Source: Chitinophagaceae bacterium (lineage in GTDB: Bacteria > Bacteroidota > Bacteroidia > Chitinophagales > Chitinophagaceae). From it: a stretch of DNA of 64,000 nt. Below are positions 26,659 through 37,514 of this stretch, piece by piece. The notes below the pieces were generated by a model, which did no database searches, was not told where the DNA came from, and saw only the letters and a program-made list of their open reading frames with translations. The translations under genes were made by a program, and so were the position numbers. How positions within the stretch are numbered: the first letter of the stretch is position 1; every line of letters starts with the position of its first letter. The stretch lies in NCBI GenBank assembly GCA_016713965.1, contig JADJOC010000002.1, positions 568,271-632,270 on the forward strand, given 5' to 3'.

Positions 26659-29525
26659 ATGTCAAAAAAGCTATTTTTACTCGATGCATATGCATTGATT
26701 TTTCGTGCTTATTATGCGCTCATACGCAACCCACGAATTACCAGTAAAGGAAGAAACACCAATGCACAATTCGGCTTTACCAATACATTAATTGATCTCA
26801 TTAACAATCAAAAACCCACGCACATGGCCGTGTGTTTTGATACCTCAGCCACTACCGAGCGCCATACCGATTTTGCCGATTACAAAGCCAACCGGCAGGA
26901 AACACCGGAAGACATTAAATCGGCTATACCCGACATAAAAAAAATCATTACCGCATTAAACATTCCCTGCATTGGTATTGACGGTTACGAAGCCGATGAT
27001 GTGATTGGCGCCTTGGCCAAGCAGGCAGAAAAAGTAGGCTATGAAGTATTTATGGTTACACCAGATAAAGATTATGGGCAGCTTGTTTCTGAAAACATTA
27101 AAATTTACAAACCGCCTTACCAGGGCGGCAGCATTGAAATTATGGGCCCGGAAGAAGTCTGCAAAAAATGGGACATCGCCAATGTTAACCAGGTAATTGA
27201 TATTTTAGGGCTAATGGGAGATGCGGTGGATAACATCCCAGGCATACCCGGTGTAGGTGAAAAACCGCTGCAAAACTTTTAAAAGAATACCACTCACTGG
27301 AAGCCATACTCGAAAATGCAGAAAATATAAAAGGCGCTTTGGGCGAAAAAATACGGGCAGGAAAAGAACTGGCCATCATGAGCAAAAAACTGGCCACAAT
27401 TATTATTAATGTGCCTACAGAATTTCATGAAGAAAACTTCCGCATCAAGGAAATGAACAGGGAAGCCTTGAAAGAAGTTTTCCTGGAACTGGAATTCAAA
27501 GCCCTGGGCAAAAGGTTGCTCGGCGAAGAAATCACACCGACAACCGACGACCGACCACAGGCCACCGAAAATACACAGATGGATTTGTTCGGAAATGTAG
27601 TGGCGCCACAAAAAAATAAAGGAACAAACAAACCAGCAGGGTCTTCCCAAGTCCTTTCCTCTGGAGAGGATTTAGGTGAGGTTTCTGGTGAGGTTATTGC
27701 CGCCGAAAAGAACATCACCAACACTCCACACAATTACATCGTTGCGCAAACAACAGAACAAATCAGCGCAATCATTTCAATCCTTCAATCAGTGGTTGCA
27801 ATTTCCTTTGATACCGAAACCACCAGCATCGATGCCAACAATGCAGAGTTGGTAGGGTTGAGTTTTTGCATCACACCCGGCGAAGGCTGGTATGTGCCCT
27901 GCCCTCCGGAAAGGGAAAAAACCATAGCTATACTTAACCAATTCAAACCACTTTTTGAAAAACCAGGTATTACCTGGATTGGGCAGAACATTAAATATGA
28001 TATGCTTGTACTGAAATGGTACGGGATAGAATTGAAAGGAGATATTTTTGATACCTTACTGGCGCATTATGTAATAGAGCCGGAAGGAAAAAGAAATATG
28101 GATGCCCTGAGCGCCAAATATTTGGGCTACCAGCCTGTTTCCATTACCGAACTGATTGGTAAAAAAGGAAAAACACAAGGCACCATGAGAGATGTGGAAC
28201 TGGAAGTTATAAAAGACTATGCCGTAGAAGATGCCGATGTAACCTTGCAGTTAAAAAATGTTTTCCTGCCGCAGCTAAAAGAAAAAGAAGTAGAAAAAGT
28301 TTTTTACGAAGTAGAAAACCCTTTAGTAAAAGTGCTCACCGATATGGAATGCGAAGGCATAAAAATTGATGAAGCTTTTTTAAAAGAATATAGCCAGCTG
28401 CTGGAAACTGATGCCAAAAAAAGCGAAGAATCTGTATACGAACAAGCCGGTCTGAGATTTAATTTAGCCAGCCCAAAGCAACTCGGCGAAGTATTGTTTG
28501 AAAAAATGCAGCTCGACCCCAAAGCTAAAAAAACCAAAACCGGCCAGTACGCTACTGGCGAAGATGTATTGGCTAAGCTAGCCAAAGAGCATAAAATCTG
28601 CGATGATATTTTGGCTTTCCGTGAACTCACCAAACTAAAAAATACGTACGTTGATGCGTTGCCGTTATTGGTCAATGCAAAAACAGGAAGGGTGCACACC
28701 AGTTATGCCCAGGCCATTGCCGTAACCGGCAGGCTCAGCAGTGTTACGCCCAACCTGCAAAATATCCCGATACGCACAGAGCGTGGCAGGGAAATACGCA
28801 AAGCATTTATTCCACGGGATGAAAACCACATTTTAGTATCGGCAGATTATTCGCAGATTGAGCTCCGCATTGTTGCCGCCATCAGCGGTGATGTAAATAT
28901 GGTGGAAGCTTTTAGAACCGGTACCGACATTCATACCGCTACCGCTGCCAAAGTATTCGGTGTGGAAGCTGCCGATGTTACCAAAGAGATGCGCTACAAA
29001 GCCAAGAGTGTAAACTTCGGTATTATCTACGGCCAGGGCGCATTTGGCCTGGCAGAAAACCTGCGTATCCCCCGTTCAGAAGCTAAAGAAATTATTGATA
29101 ATTATAAAAAACAATTTCCCGGTATACAAAAATACATGGACGATACCATCAACTTTTGCATAGAAAACGGTTACGTACAAACGCTTATGGGCCGTAAGCG
29201 CTGGCTGCGTGATATTACCAGCGCCAATTTTACCGTGCGGGGATATGCTGAGCGAAATGCCATTAACTCACCCATACAAGGTGCTGCTGCAGATATGATT
29301 AAGCTTGCTATGATAAAAATCCACAAAGCATTTAAACAATACAATTTTAAATCTAAAATGTTGCTGCAGGTGCATGATGAGTTGGTGTTTGATGCCCGTA
29401 AAGATGAAGTGGAACAAATAAAACCGGTAATTTTGCAAAGCATGAAAACAGCAATGGTGCTGCCCAATGAAGTGCCGGTAGAAGCAGAAATTGGTGTGGG
29501 GGCAAACTGGCTGGAGGCTCATTAA
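26659..29525 (+). CDS. polA: DNA polymerase I, one apparent frameshift
   Basis: Repair and Okazaki-processing polymerase. N-terminal 5' nuclease domain (LLDAYALIFRAYYALIR, GYEADDVIGALA, DKDYGQLV), 3'-5' exonuclease domain with SFDTETTS, then the family A core: motif A VSADYSQIELR, the RYKAKSVNFGIIYGQGAFGL motif B region and QVHDELVF motif C. The A5 run at 27260-27264 needs one more A to turn GEKPLQNF-stop into GEKTAAKLLKEYHSLEA. The joined length of about 955 aa is normal. A break in so central a gene supports sequencing error. Confidence 0.95.
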
Positions 29526-29744
29526 CCAAATAATTTAATATATCAATTAGGGGGCTACAAAATAAGAATAGATATTTTGGCCCTAATACTTTATCTTCAC
29601 CTAACTTGTCAAATAAATAATTATTTATTTAACTCAATCAATAGTAGGACAACTACTTTTTAAAAGTGCTACTGTAAGCAGCAACATTTGTTCTTCTTCT
29701 ACCATTTTTTAAATTATACCATTTTATAACTTAAAAAATTTACA

Positions 29745-30127
29745 ATGTCACCAGATATTCTTGTACTAGACAATACCCGGCTATTATTGATGTGTTTTCC
29801 ATCATTTTTAAATTAAATAATTTCCAGGTAAGGGCTGCTAATAATATACGCTCGTTGTTTAGAGAACTAAATAAGAAAATTCCTGACCTTTTAATAATTG
29901 ATATTACATCAGATGGAAAAGATGGAAGGGAAGTTTGTAAACATTTAAAAGCAAAATCAGGTTTAAAGAGGATACCTATTGTGTTAATGTCAACCAATCC
30001 TAACCAGCTTAGCAATTATAAAGATTATTGGGCTGATGATATACTGGAAAAACCTTTTAATATCCAGAAAATGGTGGCAAAAGCTAAATCGCTGATACAA
30101 AAAAACTATTGGCAGCGTAATGTGTAA
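29745..30127 (+). CDS. Single-domain response regulator, one apparent frameshift
   Basis: Receiver-only protein of about 127 aa. It starts MSPDILVLDN at 29745; a missing base near 29773-29775 must be restored to give DVFSIIFKLNNFQV. The phospho-acceptor Asp is in LLIIDITSDGKDG, the Thr/Ser in VLMST, the conserved Lys in LEKPFN. No output domain. The cognate kinase is unknown. Confidence 0.8.
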
Positions 30128-30244
30128 TTATTACTTCATTCTTTTTACTTTTTAAAAAGCAAATTTTATTTCAATTCTAAACTGCAATGTATTACCAGCA
30201 GTACCTGTTTATAATTCAATAAGCTGAACAACCATTCATTTGCC

Positions 30245-30476
30245 CAATGGCTGCCGGACAATGTCATTTAGTTAAGAATTGTACTTTACTAATATCACCC
30301 TTTCAGGGTTGTTATACTTATTGTGATTGCTTATTTATCTATAATAATTACATCCCTCCGGGATTACTAACCCCAACGGGGTGCCATTACTGTAGTAATT
30401 AATAGCAAAAAATGTTCAAAACCCTGAAAGGGTGACATTAGTTCCTTAGCTAAATGACATTGTCCGGCAGCCATTG
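30245..30476. repeat. 232-bp MITE-like nested palindrome
   Basis: Terminal inverted arms 30245-30276 and 30445-30476 match at 31 of 32 bases. A second inner pair, 30291-30310 and 30420-30439 (CACCCTTTCAGGGTT type), matches at 19 of 20. The centre has further small hairpins (CCCTCCGGG, CCCCAACGGGG). No coding frame. It ends 20 bp before IS copy 1. Probably a non-autonomous mobile repeat. Confidence 0.85.
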
Positions 30477-30496
30477 AGCGGTAGAATATCTATTTA

Positions 30497-31944
30497 GTCG
30501 ATCCTCAAAAAGTCATTTTTAGTTTGGGGACAAAAATCAGTTGAGTATAAAAGTTAAAGAAGCGAAGCAATTTTAAGGCCCAAAAAATAAATTCTACTTT
30601 CCATTTATTCATCATTCTTTTAAAATTCATTGCTGCAGCCGCTAATATTACATTGATTGCATCTCCAACTGTACCTTTGAGGTAATTTCTGCTCATTCTG
30701 TAATCGTGTTTTAAATGCCCTATTACAGGCTCTATTGCCGCTCTGCGTTTATGTCTTTTGCGTTTGGTTTGAGTAATGTCCTTATCTGGCTTTGGTGTGT
30801 GTAATGCAGTATTGTTAATCATTTTAGGCCCCCGGTACCCCCTGTCTAAAAAAACATTTTTAGCCTCTTTGTCCATCAGCCTTTCATATTGTTCTAATAC
30901 TGAGGGTAGTGTTTTTGAGTCATGCAGGGATTCTGTAAAATTTAATGCCCCAACAATTACGCCGGTACTTTGTGTTACTAAAAAAGAGGCTTTGCTTCCA
31001 AACTCAAATTTTTTATGCCCTTTGCCTTTAGTGTAGCATTTTACATCGGGTTCATGAAGGCTGTAAACTTTACCGCTATCGCTTCTTTTTGTGCTAATAC
31101 TGTTTTAAACAATGATAAATCGGTTGCATACCTGTTTAAACTATCGGCAGTAAGTTTGCGTTCAAGCTCCCGTACTAACCTGCCTGCTATTGTTTTAATT
31201 TTTTACCAGCTTTTCTTGCTTTGCCTGCGCCGGCTTTGTTTTTCTTAAAACGCTGAACAGTGCTTATTTTTTACCGTAAACTTATAACTCTGTCTTAGTT
31301 CCACCCTTTCTTTTAGGCCTATGGCCTGACATTTTACAATTATCTTTTTGTACAGCTTATCATCGGTTGGATAGGTGATATTTTTTTCCTGTACAGTAGT
31401 ATCCCCACTCAAATTATCATCATCGGCATCTTTACCATTGATACGGATACTTTCTTTAAAAATCAATTCTGACCCCGCTTCTCCAATTCGTTTTCTAAAC
31501 TCTACTAACTCTGTAGGCACACAAGGTGGTTTTACAGAAAATAATTTTTCTCCGCCAAAGTACTGATAATAGGCATTTTCTGCCCATTGCCCTACTACAC
31601 TTTCATCACTTAAATTGCGAAGCTGCTTTAAAATCAGCAACGATACCATTAAGCGGATAGGCTTGCCTGGTTTGCCCTGGGTTGCACTGTAATGTTTTTT
31701 AAAAGCTTCTTCAAACACATTCCAATCAATCCTGTTTGCCAGTATATAAAGCGGATGAGAATGATTCAACTGCTCTTCAAAACTGCTGTAAAAACCAATT
31801 TGTGCACTGTTTTTTTGCTTGGATAACATGATACAAATTTGCAGGATTTTTAAGCTCATTTCTACTTTTCTTGCAGATTTATTTATCCATAAGTGTGTAT
31901 AAATTATGAATGGTAAAGGATTGTAGGGCTTTTTGAGGAACGAC
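30497..31944 (-). mobile_element. IS5-like insertion sequence, copy 1
   Basis: 1448 bp, with terminal inverted repeats GTCGATCCTCAAAAAG and (other end) GTCGTTCCTCAAAAAG. Flanking 6-mers TATTTA and TATCTA look like a target duplication with one mismatch. It is nearly identical to copy 2 at 52219-53667, in opposite orientation. It lies at the 5' edge of the gene ending at 32440. Confidence 0.9.
30505..31829 (-). pseudogene. IS5-like DDE transposase, frameshifted
   Basis: N-terminal DUF772-like domain (MLSKQKNSAQIGFYSSFEEQ; ENAYYQYFGGE) and DDE catalytic parts SGDTTVQEKNI, FLDRGYRGPK and AAIEPVIGHLKHDYRMSRNY. The frame breaks after QSYKFTVKN at an A6 run near 31267-31272 and again in the lysine-rich linker. 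Copy 2 breaks in similar homopolymers, so true inactivity and sequence error cannot be separated. Confidence 0.85.
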
Positions 31945-32440
31945 TATCTATAATGAACATAAACACAATTACGCAGTTTGGACAGCAGCACGAGCTGTAC
32001 AAAGAGGTTTTACTAAAACTAAGAATATAAAATATGCAATTGAAAACTCTGATTTAAGGAATTTTGCAGAATCTAATCAAGATATTTCAGTTGAACAATT
32101 TGATCAATTTCATAAAAAATGCTGCAATCAGATAATTAACAAATTAGATGGTATATTGCCTGAAAAAGCTACTTATGGTCGAGCAGCAAAAATTATAGCA
32201 ATTTATTTGAAAACATCTGTAATAATTCCTAATAAGGGTAATTGCAATAAGTGCAAAGTTATACATCCTCCAATAGACAGTATTTTGTTAAAAAGTCTTA
32301 CAGCAAGTTTTAAGAATATCAATCTGAAAAGTTATTATTGGACATCTTTAGATCAAGAGAAATATTGGATGCTTATAGACACTCTTAAGTTGCTAGATAG
32401 ACCTTTAAACTGGACACTTGAAGAATTTTGGAAACTATAA
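31945..32440 (+). pseudogene. Conserved hypothetical gene, 5' end displaced by IS copy 1
   Basis: An open frame runs from the IS edge (…YNEHKHNYAVWTAARAVQRGFT) to TAA at 32440, about 160 aa, with no start codon for the real N-terminus. A GNCNKCKVIHPP segment has two cysteines. The HNYAVWTAARAVQRGF start recurs in Bacteroidota hypothetical proteins as I recall them. The insertion removed only a few codons or the promoter. Confidence 0.6.
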
Positions 32441-32515
32441 TCGAAATCACTAAAGCCAAGTACTGTATATTTGGTAAATCTGCTAATATTCTTACGATAA
32501 CAATTTAAATTAAAA

Positions 32516-32626
32516 ATGAAAATGAAAACTGCTTACATAATTACAGTATTTGCAACAATACTCTTTAATAGTATGAAAGCATTCTCACAAAATTCTTCAT
32601 ATCTAGGATTTAATACTATAGCATAA
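32516..32626 (+). CDS. Short exported peptide or truncated gene
   Basis: 36 codons beginning MKMKTAYIITVFATILFN with an apparent signal peptide cut after AFSQ, then only about ten residues. Likely the stump of a lost secreted protein. Weak evidence. Confidence 0.3.
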   Translation: MKMKTAYIITVFATILFNSMKAFSQNSSYLGFNTIA

Positions 32627-32653
32627 TTTCAAACAGAAAATATTTAAGACTTT

Positions 32654-33286
32654 ATGGCAAAACAGAAATTTTATGTTGTGTGGAAAGGACGAGAAACAGG
32701 TATTTTTGAGAGCTGGGACAAATGCAAAGAACAAATTCACAAATTTCCACAAGCAGAATATAAATCATTTAAGACAAGACAATTAGCTGAAGAAGCTTTT
32801 CGCAATGAAAGTGCTGATTTTATAGGAAAAGACATTTTTGAGGCGACACTTACCGAAGAGCAACTAAAATTATTAGGTGACCCTATTTTAGAAAGTATAT
32901 CTGTTGATGGTGCTTGGAATACTGCAACTGGAGTTGTAGAATGTCAAGGTATTCACACAAGAACCAAGAAAGTGCTTTTTAGACTAGGCCCTTTTGAAGA
33001 CGGGACGAATAATATAGCAGAGTTCTTAGCGATTGTAAACGGACTTGCTTATTGCAAAACAAATAATTTAAAACTGCCTATTTATTCTGACAGTACAAAT
33101 GCAATTGGTTGGGTTAGAGATAAACAAGCACGGACAAAACATAATAAAAGTGATAAAAACATTAAATTATTTGAGCTAATTGATAGAGCAATAAAATGGT
33201 TGAATGAAAACGAATATAACAACCAAATATTGAAATGGGAAACAAGAGCTTGGGGAGAAAATCCTGCCGACTTTGGTAGGAAATAA
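32654..33286 (+). CDS. Ribonuclease HI with N-terminal viroplasmin domain
   Basis: 210-aa enzyme degrading RNA in RNA:DNA hybrids. The viroplasmin/RNase HI N-terminal hybrid-binding domain is at 3-48 (KFYVVWKGRETGIFESWDKC). The catalytic domain begins near 78, with acidic residues in SVDGAW, NNIAEFLA, YSDST and NPADFG (D-E-D-D complete). It is 110 bp upstream of the Argonaute operon on the same strand, so co-expression is possible though not shown. Intact. Confidence 0.9.
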   Translation: MAKQKFYVVWKGRETGIFESWDKCKEQIHKFPQAEYKSFKTRQLAEEAFRNESADFIGKDIFEATLTEEQLKLLGDPILESISVDGAWNTATGVVECQGIHTRTKKVLFRLGPFEDGTNNIAEFLAIVNGLAYCKTNNLKLPIYSDSTNAIGWVRDKQARTKHNKSDKNIKLFELIDRAIKWLNENEYNNQILKWETRAWGENPADFGRK

Positions 33287-33395
33287 GAAATGCTAGCTAT
33301 CAATAATGGTTAGTGTCATATTTGTTGACATTATTATATTTTAATAAAATAATTGTGCATCGATAAAATATAAATACTTGTAATCGTATATTTTA

Positions 33396-34895
33396 ATGAA
33401 TAGGATTAATCACATAAGTAAAATTGTTTCTTACGCAACAAAGTTTGTATTAGAGGTGCAGGGTTTCAATGCTTCAGGGCTGTATGATATTAATATTCAT
33501 GCAGAAGGCTTTCTTATCCCTGTTTTAAATGAAGTGTTTGGTTTAAGATTAGAAAATTTAAATGCTACTCAAAAGAAAAACTATCCAGCTATTGATTTAG
33601 CAGACTTTAAAAGTCGGGTTGCATTTCAGGTTACATCTACAAGTGATTTTGATAAAATAAAAACAACCTTAGAAAAGTTTAAGGATCATAAATTAAATGC
33701 AGCTTTTGATGTTTTGTATATCTATATTATTACTAATAAAAAAGATAGATACAATGATGATAAATTAAAGCAATACATACCTGACAATTTTGTTTTCTCT
33801 ACCGCAGACCATGTAATTGATAAGGACGATCTATTACAGAGAATTTCATCTCTTAGTTCAACGCCTAAAATTGAAGCTATTGCTAAAATATATGAACACG
33901 AATTTTCTGAATCTCAAATACAAATGAGAGAGAAGGCTTTTGTAAATGGGTGTTTGAATACAGAAACTGAAACTATTTGCCCTAATCTTTTACCCATTAC
34001 TTTTCCAAAATATATGTATCAGGCAGAATTGAATATTGACGAAGATGTAATCATTGCTAATGTCAATACCTATCTTGCTTCAATCAATAAAAAACAAATT
34101 AAAAAACTTAAACCTGGTAACCTTGTAAAAAAGGCATTAAGGGCAGTTAATGTAAAATCAGGAGAATGGGTTTTACATGAAAAATATATTTACACTTTTA
34201 AAGATTTGGAGGATACTTCAGAACCTTTTCGTAAAATTGTTGATATTGGTACAATTACCCGATTGCTATGCAAAGAGTATTATGAAATAAGCGAAAATAC
34301 TTTAAGGGTTTTTAAACACCTTTTGCGTAACATACTAATGGAATTGTGCAAAATAAAAGAAATAGAATGGTATGCTCAGCAAGAAGTTTTCCGTTTTGCA
34401 AATAATCAGAGTGCCCCTAATCAGAAGAGAGTAAAATGGAAAGGGAAAAATGAAGCAACAAAAACTGTAATATTTGAAATGCAAAATAAAAAGGAAGGGC
34501 ATATTATTTGTTTCCGAAGTCTTGCCTTCAAAAGTTCATTTTTTAATATTGAGCAAAATTGGTATTTGGTACTAAATCCTACATGGAGCTTTACTAACCC
34601 TGGAGGTTATGACCAAAGTCGCTATGAATCAGCTTATATGTCCGGTATAAAGCGCTTAGAATCTAATGGTTCCGTTTATAACTATTTTAGGTTTTTCAGT
34701 TATTACTTTTCACACAGAGACTTATTTACGCCTTCTTATAAATATTTACAAATTCATGCTGCTGAAAAGTTAAGCATTAGCCCGAGACTAGAAGAAAAAG
34801 CATGGAAGCCTGTTAAAATTATTGAGAACAAATCTCTACAAATTGATATCGAAATTAAGCTGGACAATGAATTAACCGATAATACCCTGTTTTAA
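33396..34895 (+). CDS. SMEK-APAZ protein, effector partner of a short Argonaute
   Basis: 499 aa in two parts. Residues 1-about 175 match the SMEK-type domain: HISKIVSYATKFVLEVQG, then KNYPAIDLAD (Asp67) and VAFQVTSTSDFDKIK (Gln78, Lys87), a pattern like a PD-(D/E)XK nuclease core with an altered last lysine. Residues about 195-475 look like APAZ, the domain that pairs with short pAgos (LLPITFPKYMYQAEL; WYLVLNPTWSFTNPGGYDQS; SGIKRLESNGSVYNYFRF). The pAgo gene follows after three bases. In described systems this position is held by TIR, Sir2 or DUF4365. Nuclease activity is inference. Confidence 0.82.
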   Translation: MNRINHISKIVSYATKFVLEVQGFNASGLYDINIHAEGFLIPVLNEVFGLRLENLNATQKKNYPAIDLADFKSRVAFQVTSTSDFDKIKTTLEKFKDHKLNAAFDVLYIYIITNKKDRYNDDKLKQYIPDNFVFSTADHVIDKDDLLQRISSLSSTPKIEAIAKIYEHEFSESQIQMREKAFVNGCLNTETETICPNLLPITFPKYMYQAELNIDEDVIIANVNTYLASINKKQIKKLKPGNLVKKALRAVNVKSGEWVLHEKYIYTFKDLEDTSEPFRKIVDIGTITRLLCKEYYEISENTLRVFKHLLRNILMELCKIKEIEWYAQQEVFRFANNQSAPNQKRVKWKGKNEATKTVIFEMQNKKEGHIICFRSLAFKSSFFNIEQNWYLVLNPTWSFTNPGGYDQSRYESAYMSGIKRLESNGSVYNYFRFFSYYFSHRDLFTPSYKYLQIHAAEKLSISPRLEEKAWKPVKIIENKSLQIDIEIKLDNELTDNTLF

Positions 34896-34898
34896 CTT

Positions 34899-36353
34899 AT
34901 GAAAGTAAGATATATAGAAGAGCCGTCATTACAATTTGGAGAAAATCAACATATCTGTCCAAAGTATGGTATTTTTAATCATAACCCTTTTGATATCACT
35001 CAAGTACGCCCTGAAAGAATAACTATTGGAATAATCGGTAAAGGTGAAAGTGTGGAAAAGGTTTTAAAATGGATTGAATCTTGTAAGAAGCATATAGATG
35101 GTAAGCAAAGTAAAAATCCTCACCCTAATTTGTTTTTGAATTTCTGCGGCTTTAATAAGGAAATCGGTTTCAAAAGTGAAATTATTTATGATGATACTTA
35201 TGTAAGGAAAATAAACAATTCCGAATTTGATGCCATTATCAAAAAGAAAGATAATCTTGAAGAGAGAATAAAAGATATTGCGGATTTATACTTATCTGAA
35301 ATTAAGTTTCTTTCCAAGAATAAGAAGCCTGATGTTATACTTTGTGCATTAAGCGAAAACTTTATCACTTATATTCAGGAAAAAGAAGATGAGGTAAAGG
35401 AGGATGAAGAGGATCAAAATGAAAAACGTAATGTAGAAGCCGAGTTAAATGCAGAAGAAATATCATCAAAAGAACAAAACTTTAGACGATACCTGAAAGC
35501 AAAGGCTATGCAATACAATATTCCAATCCAAATAGTAAGGGATAGAATAGCAAAGCCAACATCAGAAATGCAGGATGAAGCTACTATTGCATGGAACTTT
35601 TTTACAGCTCTTTATTATAAGGCATCAGGTACTCCCTGGGCTTTAATTCGTAAAGACATTGCAGAAACTACCTGCTATGCTGGTATTAGCTTTTTTAAGA
35701 GTAGGGACAAATCAACAACACAAACGAGTATAGCCCAGATTTTTAATGAGTTGGGTAAAGGAGTAATATTAAGAGGGGAAGAAATTACGCTTAAAAAATA
35801 TAACAGAGTACCGCATCTTGCAGAAGAGCAGGCATTCAATTTGCTTACCCTTTCTCTTAAAGAATATTATGATGCAGTAAAAATATTTCCAAAACGATTA
35901 GTATTGCATAAGACCTCTAACTTTAGTTCAGGTGAAGTTTATGGTTTTACACAAGCGGCAAGGCAATTACACATTAATCAAATTGATTTGGTTTCTATTC
36001 AACATTCAGATATACGTTTGTACAGAGAAGGCAATTATCCTCCAATGAGAGGGACTCATTTAGCTTTAACGGAACAACATAATGTTTTATATACAAGAGG
36101 TTCAATACCTTATTATGAAACCTATCCTGGCAAATATATTCCAAGCCCCATAGAAGTAAAATTAGCTTACTATGATGAATCTCCGAATCTTATTTGCGAT
36201 GAAATTATTGCATTAACAAAAATGAACTGGAATAATACTCAATTTGACAGGAAATATCCAATCACTATAGAGTGAGCAAGAAATGTAGGTGAAATCTTAA
36301 AATACCTTGACCCTGATGATGAGATGCAATTAAAATATAGTTTTTACATGTAG
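34899..36353 (+). CDS. Short prokaryotic Argonaute (MID-PIWI), in-frame TGA near the end
   Basis: Short pAgo lacking N and PAZ domains. A MID region (about 40-215, with an acidic insert near 165-190 and the AMQYNIPIQIVRDRI helix) leads to PIWI (about 220-484). Catalytic aspartates are replaced: GISFF (Ser264) and LHKTSNF (Thr339), so it should bind but not cut. The late GTHLALTEQHNVLYTRGS and PSPIEVKLAYY blocks are typical. A TGA at 36273-36275 follows ITIE, but the same frame continues as ARNVGEILKYLDPDDEMQL to TAG at 36351-36353, the expected Argonaute C-terminus. With read-through the length is 484 aa. Confidence 0.88.
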
Positions 36354-36723
36354 CAACTATAAAAATATCAGTGCATACAACTTTAGCGGAACAGGAATCC
36401 ACGACCTAAAGGTTTTGTGTCGTTGCTTAGACCGTGATAAAAGAAATTATTATGTAAACGTAAGTTAAGAAAACGAATAGGAATTTTAGACATATGGTTA
36501 GGTATAGGTGATAGTAATACAGCCTTGCATGACTAAGCTGTCAAGTGTTAATAAGTTATTACTCATTCCTAAAATCATAAATGACATGTTTGCATGATTA
36601 CAGAACCTGGCATTATTAATTTCCGGCATGCTTACCCATTTTTGTGTACAAGTGCTGGGGAATAGATATTTTATAGGTATCGCTTTCCCATCTTATAATT
36701 AATAAATAGATGCTAAAAATGAG
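36354..36723. other. Intergenic region after the Argonaute operon
   Basis: About 370 bp, AT-rich, between convergent genes. No frame, tRNA or strong terminator was recognised. Confidence 0.5.
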
Positions 36724-37416
36724 TTATTTACGTTTACCAAAAATATACCCAATCCCTACTCCATAGGTTATAGATTTTGACTTCCCGGAATTACTTTGAT
36801 TTGTTAAGCCAATATTTGAATACAGGTTAAAACTCACACTCTTTGCTAAAATATAAGATGCATTAATTCCTGCACCTAAGCCTATTCTTTTAAGAGTGGT
36901 AGCAGCTGATCCGAATTCTCTTTTTGTATTATGGTTGTATTCCCATGTTTTTGTAGTAACACCATCTTCAGTAATTTCAAATTTATCATAAGCTTTTGTT
37001 CGTCCTGAAATTCCAATACCTAAATAAGGTCCTGCTCCAAAGTTGAAGTAGCTTTTACCTGCTGGTATTACATAGAATAACTTCACAGGAATATTGATAT
37101 AGTTGATATAGGAAGTGCCAATGATAGTTCTTGTAGTAATCATATCATTACTGACATAACTTTTTATATAGTTAAGTTTAGAATGTACAGATTCATATTG
37201 TAGACCTGTCTGTATCAATAAGTTTGTGCTTAAAGGGATGTACGCATTCCCTGTAACTATATAACCAATATCAGGTTTATTATACTTAATATTTTCTCCG
37301 TCTGCTTTTGTTATAAAATTACCATTGTTAATGCCAGCAGTAACTTCAAAGTGAATTTGTGCTTTTGTACTGTAAGCCCATAAGCAAAAAACTATTATTA
37401 AGTTTTTAGTTTTCAT
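36724..37416 (-). CDS. Outer membrane beta-barrel protein (PorT-like)
   Basis: 230 aa with a signal peptide (MKTKNLIIVFCLWAYSTKAQ) and alternating amphipathic strands ending in YGVGIGYIFGKRK. The pattern FNFGAGPYLGIGISG is typical of Bacteroidota outer-membrane beta-barrel (porin-family, PF13568-like) proteins. Function unknown. Confidence 0.82.
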   Translation of the reverse strand: MKTKNLIIVFCLWAYSTKAQIHFEVTAGINNGNFITKADGENIKYNKPDIGYIVTGNAYIPLSTNLLIQTGLQYESVHSKLNYIKSYVSNDMITTRTIIGTSYINYINIPVKLFYVIPAGKSYFNFGAGPYLGIGISGRTKAYDKFEITEDGVTTKTWEYNHNTKREFGSAATTLKRIGLGAGINASYILAKSVSFNLYSNIGLTNQSNSGKSKSITYGVGIGYIFGKRK

Positions 37417-37514
37417 ATTTTAATTAAAGTTTAATTATCCCAATATTTATTTTTCACAAAAGCACAATCAGATGCTTCTATAAATTTGAAGCATACTGTA
37501 ATGAATTAAAATAT

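Noticed and set aside
36273..36275. UGA recoding (selenocysteine) in the Argonaute
   Set aside because: No SECIS-like hairpin was seen after the codon, and several other genes show isolated stop or frame errors, so a base error is simpler.
33396..36353. SPARTA (TIR-APAZ) or Sir2-APAZ system
   Set aside because: The N-terminal domain has no TIR or Sir2 NAD-binding motif; it has the IDL / FQVTS pattern of SMEK-type domains.
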